From contig DYKN01000002.1 of the NCBI GenBank assembly GCA_020722575.1, forward strand, positions 147,290-211,289: 64,000 nt of DNA. Direction: 5' to 3'. Each line of letters begins with the position of its first letter. Within the stretch, counting starts at the first letter, position 1. The notes beneath the pieces are model-generated. The model was not told the origin of the DNA. It searched no databases and saw only the letters and a program-made list of their open reading frames with translations. The translations under genes and the position numbers were made by a program. This document shows positions 37,358 through 46,415 of this stretch, in pieces. This stretch comes from Rikenella microfusus. Lineage in GTDB: Bacteria; Bacteroidota; Bacteroidia; Bacteroidales; VadinHA17.

Positions 37358-39463
37358 ATGAATAATTTTCTGGAGACTGAAATAAAATTTCTTCCGGGTG
37401 TTGGACCCAAAAGGGCTGAACAGCTTAACAAAGAACTTAAGGTATATAACTTCAGAGATCTTCTTTACTACTTTCCATACAGATATGTTGACAGAACAAA
37501 ATTTTATACTATTTCCGAACTCGATCCGGAAATGCAATATGTACAAATTAAAGGAACTATTACAGGATATTTTTATGAAGGAAAAGGAAGTTCCAGAAGG
37601 CTTATTGCAGAATTTTCTGACATTACAGGGACAATCAGGCTAATATGGTTTAAAGGTACCCGGTGGATTCCCGACTCCTATCCTGCTGGAAAGGAATATG
37701 TTATTTTCGGAAAACCCGGTGTGTTTAACAGTCTCCTGAACATTATTCATCCTGAGATAGAGCTTGCTGAGAAACGAGAAAGCCGGTTAACCTCTGCATT
37801 AGAAGCTCAATACAGTACTACCGAACAACTTCGAAGCAATTATATTACATCCAGATTTATTAGTAAAATTATTGGGAATCTCTTTCAAATGATAAATTTC
37901 AGGATTCCTGAAACATTACCTGAGTACATCATTTCAGAATATAACCTTATAGCCTTGCACGATGCGTTGTATAACATTCATTTTCCCCCCAATAATCTTC
38001 TGCTTGAAAAAGCCAGATACCGTCTCAAATTTGAAGAACTTTTTTACATTCAGCTGAATCTTCTGCGTTACAGGATACACAGAAACAAAAATACAAGAGG
38101 TTTCGTGTTTTCAAAAGTCGGAGATCTATTTAACAATTTCTATTTCAACAATCTACCTTTCGAACTTACTTCGGCGCAGAAAAGGGTAATGAAAGAAATA
38201 AGAAAGGATCTCGGATCAGGCAGGCAGATGAACAGGCTTCTGCAGGGAGATGTTGGCAGTGGAAAAACGCTTGTCGCACTGATGGCAATGCTAATAGCTG
38301 CCGATAACGGCTACAAGTCTTGTATAATGGCTCCTACCGAAATACTTGCTTATCAACATTACAGATCTGTAACCAGATTTACCAGTGGACTTGGGATAAA
38401 GGTTCTGCTATTGACAGGGTCAACAAAAAAAAGCGAAAGGAAACAGATTGAGAAATTCCTTATGGGAGAGGAACCTGTAATACTTATAGGTACTCATGCT
38501 CTGATTGAAGAGAAGGTACAGTTTAACCGACTGGGGCTTGCAATCATTGATGAGCAACATCGGTTCGGAGTGGCTCAAAGAGCAAAACTCTGGGAAAAAA
38601 GCTCTGAACCTCCTCATGTTATGGTTATGACTGCAACACCTATCCCAAGAACTCTTGCAATGACTCTCTATGGTGATCTTGATGTTTCGGTAATAAATGA
38701 GATGCCACCTGGCAGAAAACCAATCAAGACAATGCATTTTTTTGATTCGGAGCGGAGTAAAGTGTTCGCATTCATGCGCAGTCAGATAAAAGAAGGACGT
38801 CAAATTTATATCGTTTTCCCTTTGATTACCGAATCGGAAAAGCTGGATTACAAAAATCTGGATGAAGGTCTTGAAATTTTATCGCAAGCTTTCCCGCCTC
38901 CAGAATATTGTATCAGTGTTTTGCATGGAAAAATGACCTCTGCAAATAAAGAGATCTCCATGAAACTTTTCAGGGAGGGTAAAGCACAAATAATGGTTGC
39001 AACAACAGTTATTGAAGTAGGTGTTGATATACCAAATGCAACTGTTATGGTTATTGAAAGCGCTGAAAGATTCGGACTCTCACAACTTCACCAGCTGAGG
39101 GGACGAGTTGGCAGAGGTGCTGATCAATCATACTGCATATTGATGAGCTCCGAAAAACTATCAAAAGAAGCAGCGGCAAGGATAGAAACAATGGTAAGAA
39201 CAAATGATGGCTTCGAAATAGCAGAAGCTGACCTGCGTTTGAGAGGGCCAGGTGATATTGAAGGTACTCAACAAAGCGGAATACCTTTTGACCTTAAAAT
39301 AAGCAATCTTGCGAAAGACGGACAACTTATCGAATATGTAAGAAATATTGCCGGCAAAATTCTTGAAAATGATCCAATGCTTGAAAATAATAAAAACAGA
39401 GTACTGCTCAACGAACTTAACAGGCTCTTTAGCAGAAAATATTCATGGAGCAATATTAGCTAA
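37358..39463 (+). CDS. recG: ATP-dependent DNA helicase RecG
   Basis: 701-residue RecG, which remodels stalled forks and Holliday junctions. An N-terminal wedge/OB domain (about 1-160) opens with KFLPGVGPKRAEQLNKEL and VQIKGTITGYF. The helicase core has LLQGDVGSGKTLVALMAM (Walker A), AIIDEQHRFGVAQRAKL (DEQH box), VMTATPIPRTLAMTLYGDLD, TTVIEVGVDIPNATVMVI and QLHQLRGRVGRGADQSYC. The C-terminal LRGPGDIEGTQQSG is the RecG wedge-associated motif. Length is normal for the family. The ATG at 37358 was chosen; an earlier ATG at 37354 runs into a stop. Confidence 0.97.
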   Translation: MNNFLETEIKFLPGVGPKRAEQLNKELKVYNFRDLLYYFPYRYVDRTKFYTISELDPEMQYVQIKGTITGYFYEGKGSSRRLIAEFSDITGTIRLIWFKGTRWIPDSYPAGKEYVIFGKPGVFNSLLNIIHPEIELAEKRESRLTSALEAQYSTTEQLRSNYITSRFISKIIGNLFQMINFRIPETLPEYIISEYNLIALHDALYNIHFPPNNLLLEKARYRLKFEELFYIQLNLLRYRIHRNKNTRGFVFSKVGDLFNNFYFNNLPFELTSAQKRVMKEIRKDLGSGRQMNRLLQGDVGSGKTLVALMAMLIAADNGYKSCIMAPTEILAYQHYRSVTRFTSGLGIKVLLLTGSTKKSERKQIEKFLMGEEPVILIGTHALIEEKVQFNRLGLAIIDEQHRFGVAQRAKLWEKSSEPPHVMVMTATPIPRTLAMTLYGDLDVSVINEMPPGRKPIKTMHFFDSERSKVFAFMRSQIKEGRQIYIVFPLITESEKLDYKNLDEGLEILSQAFPPPEYCISVLHGKMTSANKEISMKLFREGKAQIMVATTVIEVGVDIPNATVMVIESAERFGLSQLHQLRGRVGRGADQSYCILMSSEKLSKEAAARIETMVRTNDGFEIAEADLRLRGPGDIEGTQQSGIPFDLKISNLAKDGQLIEYVRNIAGKILENDPMLENNKNRVLLNELNRLFSRKYSWSNIS

Positions 39464-39562
39464 GATTGACAGGTTTGAAGAAATAATCAATTGAATTTTA
39501 GAAAAATAAACTATTATAAAAATAAAAATGACAAAAAGCAGAAACTATATTATTTGTAAATA

Positions 39563-39570
39563 TAAATTTG
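39563..39570 (+). promoter_or_regulatory. Putative -7 box for the rseC-rnf operon
   Basis: TAAATTTG followed by C fits TAnnTTTG. It lies 24 bp before the ATG at 39595 and after the end of recG. No clear -33 box. Confidence 0.5.
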
Positions 39571-39594
39571 CAGCTTTAAAACTTGGGGAAAAAT

Positions 39595-40014
39595 ATGACT
39601 GATAAAGAAATTACCCATGAGGGAATTGTAGTATCAGATGCTTCCGGTAAGGTAATGGTGGAAATATCTCCTCATGTCAGTTGTGCTGGCTGTCATGCTT
39701 CAAATATTTGCAATGTTGAGGGAAAAGAGAAGAAAATTCTTATTGTTGAAAATAATGAAAACTCAAATTTTCAACCCGGTACCAGAGTAAAAGTCTCAGT
39801 AAGCAGGATACAAGGTTATTTCGCTCTTTTCCTGGGATATATACTTCCTCTCCTCATTTTATTGATTTCACTGGTGACTGCTGTAATGCTTTCAGTCGGA
39901 GAACTATTTGCCGGAGTTATCTCTCTTGTTGCTACTGCATTATACTATCTAATACTTTTCCTGTCAGGTAAATCTGTTTCAAAGAAATTTTCTTTTAAAA
40001 TAAAAACGTTATAA
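39595..40014 (+). CDS. RseC/SoxR-reducing-system family protein
   Basis: 139-residue inner-membrane protein. The N-terminal cytoplasmic part has four clustered cysteines or near-cysteines (SCAGCHASNICN), the RseC-family metal or redox motif, followed by a small beta domain (RVKVSVSRIQGY) and two transmembrane helices (about 72-118). Members linked to Rnf/Rsx are thought to help in reducing SoxR or in assembling the Rnf complex; which applies here is unknown. TTG 39583 was set aside in favour of ATG 39595. It ends 4 bp before rnfB, so it belongs to the rnf operon. Confidence 0.92.
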   Translation: MTDKEITHEGIVVSDASGKVMVEISPHVSCAGCHASNICNVEGKEKKILIVENNENSNFQPGTRVKVSVSRIQGYFALFLGYILPLLILLISLVTAVMLSVGELFAGVISLVATALYYLILFLSGKSVSKKFSFKIKTL

Positions 40015-40018
40015 ACCG

Positions 40019-40885
40019 ATGAGTCACACAATTCTGTTAACTGTGATTGTTCTTGGTTCAGTTGGGTTAGCTGCTGCTTTAATATTGTTCTTTGTTTCTC
40101 AAAAATTTAAGGTTTATGAAGATCCCAGGATTGACATTATTCAGGAGGCATTACCCGGAGCTAATTGTGGAGGATGCGGTTTTACGGGATGCAGAAATTT
40201 TGCCGAAGCGCTTGTTAAGGCAGAGGATTTGAATGGGTTAAATTGCCCTGTAGGTGGAGCAACATTAATGACGAATATCGCTAAGATACTGGGCAAAGAA
40301 GCCGTTGTTACCGAACCTCTTGTTGCTGTAGTAAGATGCCAGGGCTCACCTGAATATCGCCAGAGAACATCAGTATATAATGGTGTAAAAGAATGCCGCA
40401 TTGCACATTCCTTATATGGTGGTGAAACAGATTGTCAGTATGGTTGCCTTGGTTACGGAGATTGCGTAAGAGCTTGTAAGTTCGATGCAATGTACATGGA
40501 TGAAGCTACTGGCCTCCCGGTCATAATAGATGATAAGTGTGTTGCCTGTGGGGCATGTGTGAAGGCCTGCCCCAGAAATATTATAGAACTTCGTAAAAAA
40601 GCCAAAAAGGACAGAAAGATATACGTTGGATGTGTCAATTGTGATAAAGGTGGACCTGCACGCAAGGCCTGCAAAGTGGCATGCATAGCCTGCAATAAAT
40701 GCGTTAACGTTTGTAAATTCGATGCTATTACCATAAAAAACAACCTGGCATATATCGACTCATTTAAGTGCACTCTCTGCAGAAAATGTGTTTATGAATG
40801 CCCCACAAATGCAATTATTGAACTTAATTTTCCACCATTGAAAAAAGTGGAAAACAGAATACAGGAATCATCAAAAGAATTGTAA
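40019..40885 (+). CDS. rnfB: Rnf complex subunit RnfB (iron-sulfur)
   Basis: 288-residue RnfB, the electron-entry subunit that accepts electrons from ferredoxin. An N-terminal membrane anchor (about 5-27) precedes the Fe-S domain with GANCGGCGFTGCRNF and NCPVGG, binding one 4Fe-4S. The ferredoxin part then has CQYGCLGYGDCVRAC, CVACGACVKACP, CVNC together with CKVACIACNKCVNVC, and CTLCRKCVYECP, so about four cluster-type motifs are visible instead of the two in E. coli RsxB. Extra clusters are known in RnfB of anaerobes. Starts 4 bp after the rseC-like stop. Confidence 0.96.
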   Translation: MSHTILLTVIVLGSVGLAAALILFFVSQKFKVYEDPRIDIIQEALPGANCGGCGFTGCRNFAEALVKAEDLNGLNCPVGGATLMTNIAKILGKEAVVTEPLVAVVRCQGSPEYRQRTSVYNGVKECRIAHSLYGGETDCQYGCLGYGDCVRACKFDAMYMDEATGLPVIIDDKCVACGACVKACPRNIIELRKKAKKDRKIYVGCVNCDKGGPARKACKVACIACNKCVNVCKFDAITIKNNLAYIDSFKCTLCRKCVYECPTNAIIELNFPPLKKVENRIQESSKEL

Positions 40886-40910
40886 TAAAATAATATTATA
40901 TATACTGAAG

Positions 40911-42245
40911 ATGCTCAAGACGTTTCGACGAGGAGGCATACATCCGCCGGAAAACAAGCTGACAGCCGGCTGTAAAATAGAAAGGATACCTTTACCGGAG
41001 AATGTTATTATTCCGGTTACACAGCACATAGGCGCCCCGGCAACTGTTACCGTAAGCAAGGGAGATAAGGTTCTGACAGGACAGCTTCTTGCAAAATCAG
41101 GTGGTTTTGTTTCAGCCAATATTCACTCATCAGTATCAGGAACTGTATCAAAAATTGATAATTTCACCGATATCTCAGGCTATAAACAAACCTGCATTTT
41201 TATTGATGTAAATGGAGATGATTGGATGAGTGATATTGACAGAAGTCCGGAACTTATTACCGAAATAAATCATTCTCCTGAGGAAATAATTCAAAAATGT
41301 CAGGAAGTAGGCATTGTGGGACTTGGAGGAGCTACTTTCCCCACCCATGTAAAACTGAAGATTCCGACCGGGAAAAAATGTAATTTATTGATCATTAATG
41401 GCGTAGAATGTGAACCATATCTCACCGCCGATCATCGCCTTATGCTTGAAAAAGGCGAGGAAATAATCACTGGTACCAGAATTATTATGAAAGCCCTTGG
41501 TGTGAATAAGGCGATTATAGGAATAGAGAACAATAAACCTGATGCCATTACACACCTCGAAAAATTGTTGAATGGCTCAAACGACATTGCTGTGCAGGCC
41601 TTAAAGGTCAAATATCCACAGGGAGGTGAAAAGCAGCTTATCAAAGCCGTAACAGGCCGTGAAGTTCCCTCGGGAGGGCTTCCGATTGACGTGGGAATAG
41701 TAGTTCATAATGCTGGAACAGCATTCGCCGTTTATGAGGCTATCCAAAAGAATAAACCATTATTTGAAAGGGTTATTACTGTTACAGGCAAGTCTCTTTC
41801 AAAACCAGGTAATTACCTTGTCAGGATTGGGACACCTGTTTCAAAACTCATTGAAGCAGCAGGAGGCCTTCCTGATGATACCGGTAAAATTATCTTTGGT
41901 GGCCCTATGATGGGTAAAGCCATTCCAAACACACAGATACCAGTTGTTAAGGGCACATCAGGAATAGTAGTCTTTCCTTTATCTGAATCGGAGAGAATTA
42001 ATTACGGTCCCTGTATCAGATGCAGTAAATGTGTCTCTGTTTGCCCGATGGGTCTTGAGCCATATCTGCTTATGGCTCTTTCTGAAAAAAATCTTTTCGA
42101 GAAAGCTGCAAATGAAAAAATTACCGATTGCATTGAATGTGGTTCCTGCAGCTACATATGCCCTGCTCACCGACCATTACTCGATTACATACGTCTAGGT
42201 AAATCAACTGTAATGCGGATGAACCGCGAAAAAAGTATGAAATAA
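40911..42245 (+). CDS. rnfC: Rnf complex subunit RnfC (NADH-binding)
   Basis: 444-residue peripheral subunit that carries FMN and the NAD(H) site and passes electrons through two 4Fe-4S clusters. An N-terminal barrel (FRRGGIHPPENKL, VTQHIGAPA) is followed by GLGGATFPTHVKL (glycine-rich nucleotide site), INGVECEPYLTADHRLMLE, and the C-terminal clusters CIRCSKCVSVCPMGLEP and CIECGSCSYICPAHRP. The long Lys/Ala-rich tail of some proteobacterial RnfC proteins is absent. Gap to rnfB is 25 bp, to rnfD 13 bp. Confidence 0.97.
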   Translation: MLKTFRRGGIHPPENKLTAGCKIERIPLPENVIIPVTQHIGAPATVTVSKGDKVLTGQLLAKSGGFVSANIHSSVSGTVSKIDNFTDISGYKQTCIFIDVNGDDWMSDIDRSPELITEINHSPEEIIQKCQEVGIVGLGGATFPTHVKLKIPTGKKCNLLIINGVECEPYLTADHRLMLEKGEEIITGTRIIMKALGVNKAIIGIENNKPDAITHLEKLLNGSNDIAVQALKVKYPQGGEKQLIKAVTGREVPSGGLPIDVGIVVHNAGTAFAVYEAIQKNKPLFERVITVTGKSLSKPGNYLVRIGTPVSKLIEAAGGLPDDTGKIIFGGPMMGKAIPNTQIPVVKGTSGIVVFPLSESERINYGPCIRCSKCVSVCPMGLEPYLLMALSEKNLFEKAANEKITDCIECGSCSYICPAHRPLLDYIRLGKSTVMRMNREKSMK

Positions 42246-42258
42246 TTAAAATTCAGAA

Positions 42259-43260
42259 ATGAACAAACTGTTTACAGTTTCACCATCCCCACACATTAAT
42301 ACTGGAGTAGACACTCGAAAATTAATGTATGGCGTTATCATTGCCCTCATGCCAGCACTGGCAGCTTCGGTATACTACTTTGGCTGGGGCGCTGTAATTG
42401 TGACATTAACCTCTGTCCTTTCATGTCTCTTCTTTGAATATGTCATTCAGAAATATCTTTTGAAAGGCCCGATAACTATAACAGATGGTTCAGCAATAGT
42501 TACCGGGTTACTGCTTGCATTCAATCTTCCATCGAACCTGCCAATTTATATAATAATTCTTGGCGCACTTGTTTCGATAGCTATTGCCAAGATGAGTTTT
42601 GGAGGCCTGGGAAACAATCCTTTTAATCCAGCTCTCACAGGCAGGGTTTTTCTCCTTATATCCTTTCCTGTACAAATGACGAGCTGGCCTGTTCCCTCCG
42701 GTTTTAAAACAGGTTATGCTGATGCAGTTACCGGCGCAACACCACTCGCAATAATTAAAGAAGGTATTCGTAACGGAGAATCCATTTCAAACCTGATGAA
42801 TCAAGTGCCTGATCATATGCAGTTGTTTTACGGTTATATGGGAGGATCAATGGGTGAAGTTGCTGCCTTCGCTCTGATTATAGGATTTATCTACATGCTC
42901 GTCAGGAAAATTATAACCTGGCATATACCGATTGCAGTTATTGGAACTGTGGCTCTCTTCACAGGAATACTCTGGCTAATCGATCCCTCAAAAAATGCCG
43001 ATCCATTATTCCACATCCTCACCGGAGGTGTGATGCTCGGTGCAATTTTTATGGCAACCGATTACGTAACATCACCAATGGTTCCAAAAGCAATGATAAT
43101 ATACGGTATCGGAATAGGAATTATTACTGTTGTTATAAGAGTATACGGTTCATACCCTGAAGGAGTCTCATTTGCCATACTTATAATGAATGCATTTGTC
43201 CCCCTGATGAATAGTTATATCAAACCAAAACGTTTTGGAGAGGAGGTCAAAAATGGCTAA
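42259..43260 (+). CDS. rnfD: Rnf complex subunit RnfD
   Basis: 333-residue integral-membrane subunit with about nine or ten hydrophobic helices. The covalent-FMN motif is VTGATPLAI (Thr about 161, S/T-GAT type). Other family marks include ITDGSAIVTGLLLAFNLPSN, FGGLGNNPFNPAL and ATDYVTSPM. Together with RnfG and RnfE/A it moves Na+ or H+ across the inner membrane. Its stop overlaps the start of rnfG by 8 bp, and a perfect AGGAGG for rnfG lies inside its last codons. Confidence 0.97.
   Translation: MNKLFTVSPSPHINTGVDTRKLMYGVIIALMPALAASVYYFGWGAVIVTLTSVLSCLFFEYVIQKYLLKGPITITDGSAIVTGLLLAFNLPSNLPIYIIILGALVSIAIAKMSFGGLGNNPFNPALTGRVFLLISFPVQMTSWPVPSGFKTGYADAVTGATPLAIIKEGIRNGESISNLMNQVPDHMQLFYGYMGGSMGEVAAFALIIGFIYMLVRKIITWHIPIAVIGTVALFTGILWLIDPSKNADPLFHILTGGVMLGAIFMATDYVTSPMVPKAMIIYGIGIGIITVVIRVYGSYPEGVSFAILIMNAFVPLMNSYIKPKRFGEEVKNG
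43241..43246 (+). promoter_or_regulatory. Shine-Dalgarno site of rnfG
   Basis: AGGAGG, 6 nt before the ATG at 43253 and embedded in the end of rnfD. It decides the start: the frame is open from TTG 43235, but the ATG with this site is preferred. Such a complete site is unusual in Bacteroidota. Confidence 0.85.
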
Positions 43261-43828
43261 ACTTGAATCAACTCTTAAGAACATGGTTTTGTCGCTGACA
43301 ATTATTGCTTTAACTGCATCAGCTGCTCTTGGCTTTGTTTATGAGCTTACCAAAAAACCCATTGAAATCACAAAGCTCAACAAAAAGCTTGATGCTATCA
43401 AATCAGTAGTACCGTCATTCGACAATAATCCGGATAGTGAAATGTTCAGACTACCTGCCGATAACGGAGATTCTCTTGAAGTTTACCCTGCAAAAAAGGG
43501 TGAAGAAATTATAGGTTATGCAGTAAGAACACATACCAATAAAGGTTTCAGCGGATATATAGGTATATTTGTCGGATTCAGTCCCGACGGAACCATTTTT
43601 AACACTAAAGTACTGGAACATAAAGAGACGCCTGGCCTTGGTTCCAAAATGACCGACCCGGCTTTCAAAGACCAGTTCAATGACAAGGACCCTTCTATTT
43701 TCACTCTTAAAGTAAAAAAAGATGGCGGACAGGTTGATGCCATAACTGCTGCTACAATAAGTTCAAGAGCATTCTGTGATGCAATTGAAAAAGCATATAA
43801 TACCCTGAAGAAAGGAGGACTTATATGA
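43253..43828 (+). CDS. rnfG: Rnf complex subunit RnfG
   Basis: 191-residue subunit with one N-terminal membrane helix (about 10-35) and a periplasmic FMN-binding domain. Characteristic segments are GYAVRTHTNKGFSGYIGIFV, ETPGLGSKMTDPAF (TPGLG is the family hallmark) and DAITAATISSRAF, where the Thr in the ATISS part should carry the covalent FMN. Preceded by AGGAGG; overlaps rnfD by 8 bp and shares ATGA with rnfE. Confidence 0.96.
   Translation: MAKLESTLKNMVLSLTIIALTASAALGFVYELTKKPIEITKLNKKLDAIKSVVPSFDNNPDSEMFRLPADNGDSLEVYPAKKGEEIIGYAVRTHTNKGFSGYIGIFVGFSPDGTIFNTKVLEHKETPGLGSKMTDPAFKDQFNDKDPSIFTLKVKKDGGQVDAITAATISSRAFCDAIEKAYNTLKKGGLI
43813..43818 (+). promoter_or_regulatory. Shine-Dalgarno site of rnfE
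   Basis: AGGAGG, 6 nt before the ATG at 43825, inside the last codons of rnfG. Same sequence and spacing as the rnfG site. Confidence 0.85.
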
Positions 43829-44418
43829 ACCATTTGAAAGAATTTACAAAAGGTTTTTTACGTGAGAACCCCATTCTGGTGCTTCTCATAGGAATGTGCC
43901 CATCCCTTGCTACATCAACATCTGCTATAAACGGACTTAGCATGGGCATTGCAACAACATTTGTCCTTACCTCCTCAAATGTCGCAGTATCGCTTCTGAC
44001 AAAATTCATTCCCGATAAGGTTAGAATACCATCCTTTATAATAATAATCGCTTCATTTGTAACCGTTGTTGATCTTGTAATGCAGGCTTATGTACCAGAC
44101 CTGTACGAAACTCTTGGAATTTTCATACCTTTAATAGTGGTTAACTGCATTGTGCTTGCCAGGGCTGAAGCATTTGCAAGTAAAAATAACGTCTGGCTGT
44201 CGTTTCTCGATGGTTCAGGAATGGGGTTAGGATTTACAATGGCGCTGGGAATACTTGGCTCAATACGCGAAATACTTGGAAACGGTTCAATATTTGGAAT
44301 CAATCTCATAAAGGGCGACGGAATACTTGTTTTCATACTTGCACCCGGTGCTTTCATCGCTCTGGGCTATCTTATCGCTTTTATCAATAAAATAAAGAAA
44401 TTACAGGAGAGCAAATAA
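43825..44418 (+). CDS. rnfE: Rnf complex subunit RnfE
   Basis: 197-residue membrane protein with about six helices; opens MNHLKEFTKGFLRENPILVL and contains GMCPSLATSTSAINGLSMG and PLIVVNCIVLARAEAFASKN, which mark RnfE/NqrD. The cysteines in GMCPS and VNCIV are positioned to share an intramembrane Fe-S cluster with RnfA. Overlaps rnfG by 4 bp (ATGA); 1 bp separates it from rnfA. Confidence 0.97.
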   Translation: MNHLKEFTKGFLRENPILVLLIGMCPSLATSTSAINGLSMGIATTFVLTSSNVAVSLLTKFIPDKVRIPSFIIIIASFVTVVDLVMQAYVPDLYETLGIFIPLIVVNCIVLARAEAFASKNNVWLSFLDGSGMGLGFTMALGILGSIREILGNGSIFGINLIKGDGILVFILAPGAFIALGYLIAFINKIKKLQESK

Positions 44419-44419
44419 T

Positions 44420-44995
44420 ATGGAATATATTTTCTTAATCATATCAGCTGTACTGGTCAATAATATTATTCTGACACAGTTTCTGGGTATATGCCCCTTC
44501 CTCGGAGTTTCGAGCAAAGTCTCCACTTCTATTGGAATGACCGGAGCCGTAACATTTGTAATGGTGCTTGCTTCAATTGTAACTTACCTGTTATACATTT
44601 ATGTCCTTATTCCACTTGGTCTGGCATTTATGCAGACCATAACATATATTCTTGTTATCGCATCACTGGTTCAGATGGTTGAAATTATTCTAAAAAAAAT
44701 CAGTCAATCCCTCTATCAGGCACTTGGTATTTTTCTTCCTCTTATCACAACCAATTGCGCTGTGCTGGGTGTCACACTTCTGGTGATAAAGAAAAATTAC
44801 AACCTATTAGAAGGAGTGGTTTTCAGCGCATCAAACGCAATAGGCTTTGGACTTGCACTTATCATCCTCGCAGGCATAAGAGAACAGCTTGATCTGGTTA
44901 AAGTGCCTGACGGAATGAAAGGGGCATCAATTTCATTGATTGTAGCCGGTATTCTCGCTATGGCATTTATGGGATTCTCAGGAATAGTCAAATAG
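44420..44995 (+). CDS. rnfA: Rnf complex subunit RnfA
   Basis: 191-residue membrane protein with six predicted helices, homologous to RnfE but inverted in the membrane. Signatures: NNIILTQFLGICPFLGVSSK, FLPLITTNCAVLGVTLLV and SASNAIGFGLALIILAGIRE. Cysteines in GICPF and TNCAV should bind the intramembrane cluster. AGGAG lies 10 nt before the ATG. Last gene of the rnf operon; a 375-bp gap without a clear terminator follows. Confidence 0.97.
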   Translation: MEYIFLIISAVLVNNIILTQFLGICPFLGVSSKVSTSIGMTGAVTFVMVLASIVTYLLYIYVLIPLGLAFMQTITYILVIASLVQMVEIILKKISQSLYQALGIFLPLITTNCAVLGVTLLVIKKNYNLLEGVVFSASNAIGFGLALIILAGIREQLDLVKVPDGMKGASISLIVAGILAMAFMGFSGIVK

Positions 44996-45374
44996 AAAAT
45001 TATCGGAGAAATAAGGCCAGGGCATCATAATATTAATCTTAAATAAATTACATCATAATCCTTACGTTTAAGGTTACCTCAAGCAAACTTAGAGGCAGCA
45101 AAATGTTTGAATGATCATAAAAAATCCTGTAAACACTGACAAAGTAATAATTAAGCCTGGTAATATCTGTTCCATTACCTCATAAAAATTTGACTGGCTC
45201 ATTAACAAACCTTTTGAGATAATTTTACTACTTATTAGTTATATATTTTTTATTACAGAGAAATGCATCATATATAACATTATTTGAATTAACTTTAATT
45301 GCAAAAGTAATTGAGCTGAACTTGTAAGAGGGTATCTATTAACGAGATAATTTTACACATATAATATAATTTTG
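44996..45374. other. Long intergenic region after rnfA
   Basis: No coding frame of note. It holds a weak stem (CCTCAAG/CTTAGAGG, 45077-45095, loop CAAA), a 13-bp direct repeat GAGATAATTTTAC at 45216-45228 and 45344-45356, and very AT-rich DNA before the J-domain gene. No obvious terminator for the rnf operon is visible. Confidence 0.55.
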
Positions 45375-45923
45375 ATGAATATTTCAGAATATTACCGGAT
45401 TCTTGGTCTGGAAACGGGTTGCACAATTGATGATATAAAAAGATCTTACAGGAAAATCGCACGTGAATATCATCCCGATATCAATCATAATCCAGGTGCT
45501 GACGAAATATTCATTGCCGCCACCGAAGCATATGAGTTTCTGATGACAAACCATTTAAAAATTCACTCAGGAGAGAAAGAATTTGAAAAGATGATGGATG
45601 AGTGGCGGAAGTATAGAGAAGATATGGCAAGACGCCGGGCAGCAGCTTATGCAAGAGCATCCTTTTCCAGATTCAAAAAAACTGATTTTTATAAAGCTAC
45701 AAAGATTTTTGACGTTTCTATCATTATTGCTTCTCTTATAGTAGCGGTAGCAGTACTTTTTATCGCAATATACGGATATATTTACAGACTCAACCATCCA
45801 TTACCCGGCATAAAAGACCCTTCGGTTTTTATTCTGGTACTTTTTGTTTTACTGGGTATGATTTTATTCATTATATCATATATTCACCTGAAAGCATATC
45901 TTGAGAATCGCAAAAAGAAATAA
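45375..45923 (+). CDS. Membrane-bound J-domain protein
   Basis: 182 residues. The first 65 residues form a DnaJ domain (YYRILGLETGCTIDDIKRSY, with HPD in REYHPDINHNPGA) that would stimulate a DnaK ATPase. A charged helix follows, and two transmembrane helices (about 115-137 and 149-171) anchor it. No zinc-finger or substrate-binding DnaJ domain is present, so it is a type III J-protein that probably recruits DnaK to a membrane site. ATG 45375 was chosen rather than the TTG at 45372. Next gene starts 12 bp downstream. Confidence 0.92.
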   Translation: MNISEYYRILGLETGCTIDDIKRSYRKIAREYHPDINHNPGADEIFIAATEAYEFLMTNHLKIHSGEKEFEKMMDEWRKYREDMARRRAAAYARASFSRFKKTDFYKATKIFDVSIIIASLIVAVAVLFIAIYGYIYRLNHPLPGIKDPSVFILVLFVLLGMILFIISYIHLKAYLENRKKK

Positions 45924-45934
45924 TTCTGGTTTGT

Positions 45935-46405
45935 ATGAAGATTTTCAATCCTTTTGATCCTGAGTTAAACAGGTGTTTCGGATGCGGACCATCAAATCCT
46001 GCCGGACTGAAACTTGTATTTGAAGACGATGGAGATACCCTTTTTACATTGTGGGAGCCTTCAGACCGGTACCAGGGCTATCCCGGCATTCTTCACGGCG
46101 GAATAACAGCAACACTCCTTGATGAAACAGCTGCCTGGTTTGTATATGCAAAACTCGGAACCGCTGGAGTAACATCAAGGATGAATATCAAATATCTGAA
46201 ACCTGTGATCATTTCAGGAGGTAAACTGAAAATAACAGCCGAACTAATTACCAAAGACGAAAAAAGTGCCATTATTAAATGCTCTCTTGCCGATAGAAAT
46301 AAAAATATCTGTGCCGAAGCTGAAATAACATATTTCCTGTATCCAGTTGAAATTGCAACCAGAAGATACCATTATCCAGGCAAAGAAGCCTTTTATCAAA
46401 AATAA
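45935..46405 (+). CDS. PaaI-family hotdog thioesterase
   Basis: 156-residue hotdog-fold protein, probably an acyl-CoA thioesterase. The helix with HGGITATLLDETAAWFVY carries the PaaI-type active-site region, preceded by YQGYPGILHGG. The N-terminal RCFGCGPSNPAGLKL with two cysteines is typical of a bacterial subgroup. No motif defines the acyl substrate. Twelve base pairs behind the J-domain gene, so probably in the same transcript. A hairpin-forming inverted repeat (GACATTC/GAATGTC, 46416-46439) follows the stop. Confidence 0.92.
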   Translation: MKIFNPFDPELNRCFGCGPSNPAGLKLVFEDDGDTLFTLWEPSDRYQGYPGILHGGITATLLDETAAWFVYAKLGTAGVTSRMNIKYLKPVIISGGKLKITAELITKDEKSAIIKCSLADRNKNICAEAEITYFLYPVEIATRRYHYPGKEAFYQK

Positions 46406-46415
46406 AACCTGATAC

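Noticed and set aside
45302..45309. TACTTTTG on the minus strand resembling a -7 box
   Set aside because: No gene lies downstream on that strand and no -33 element is present; chance match in AT-rich DNA.
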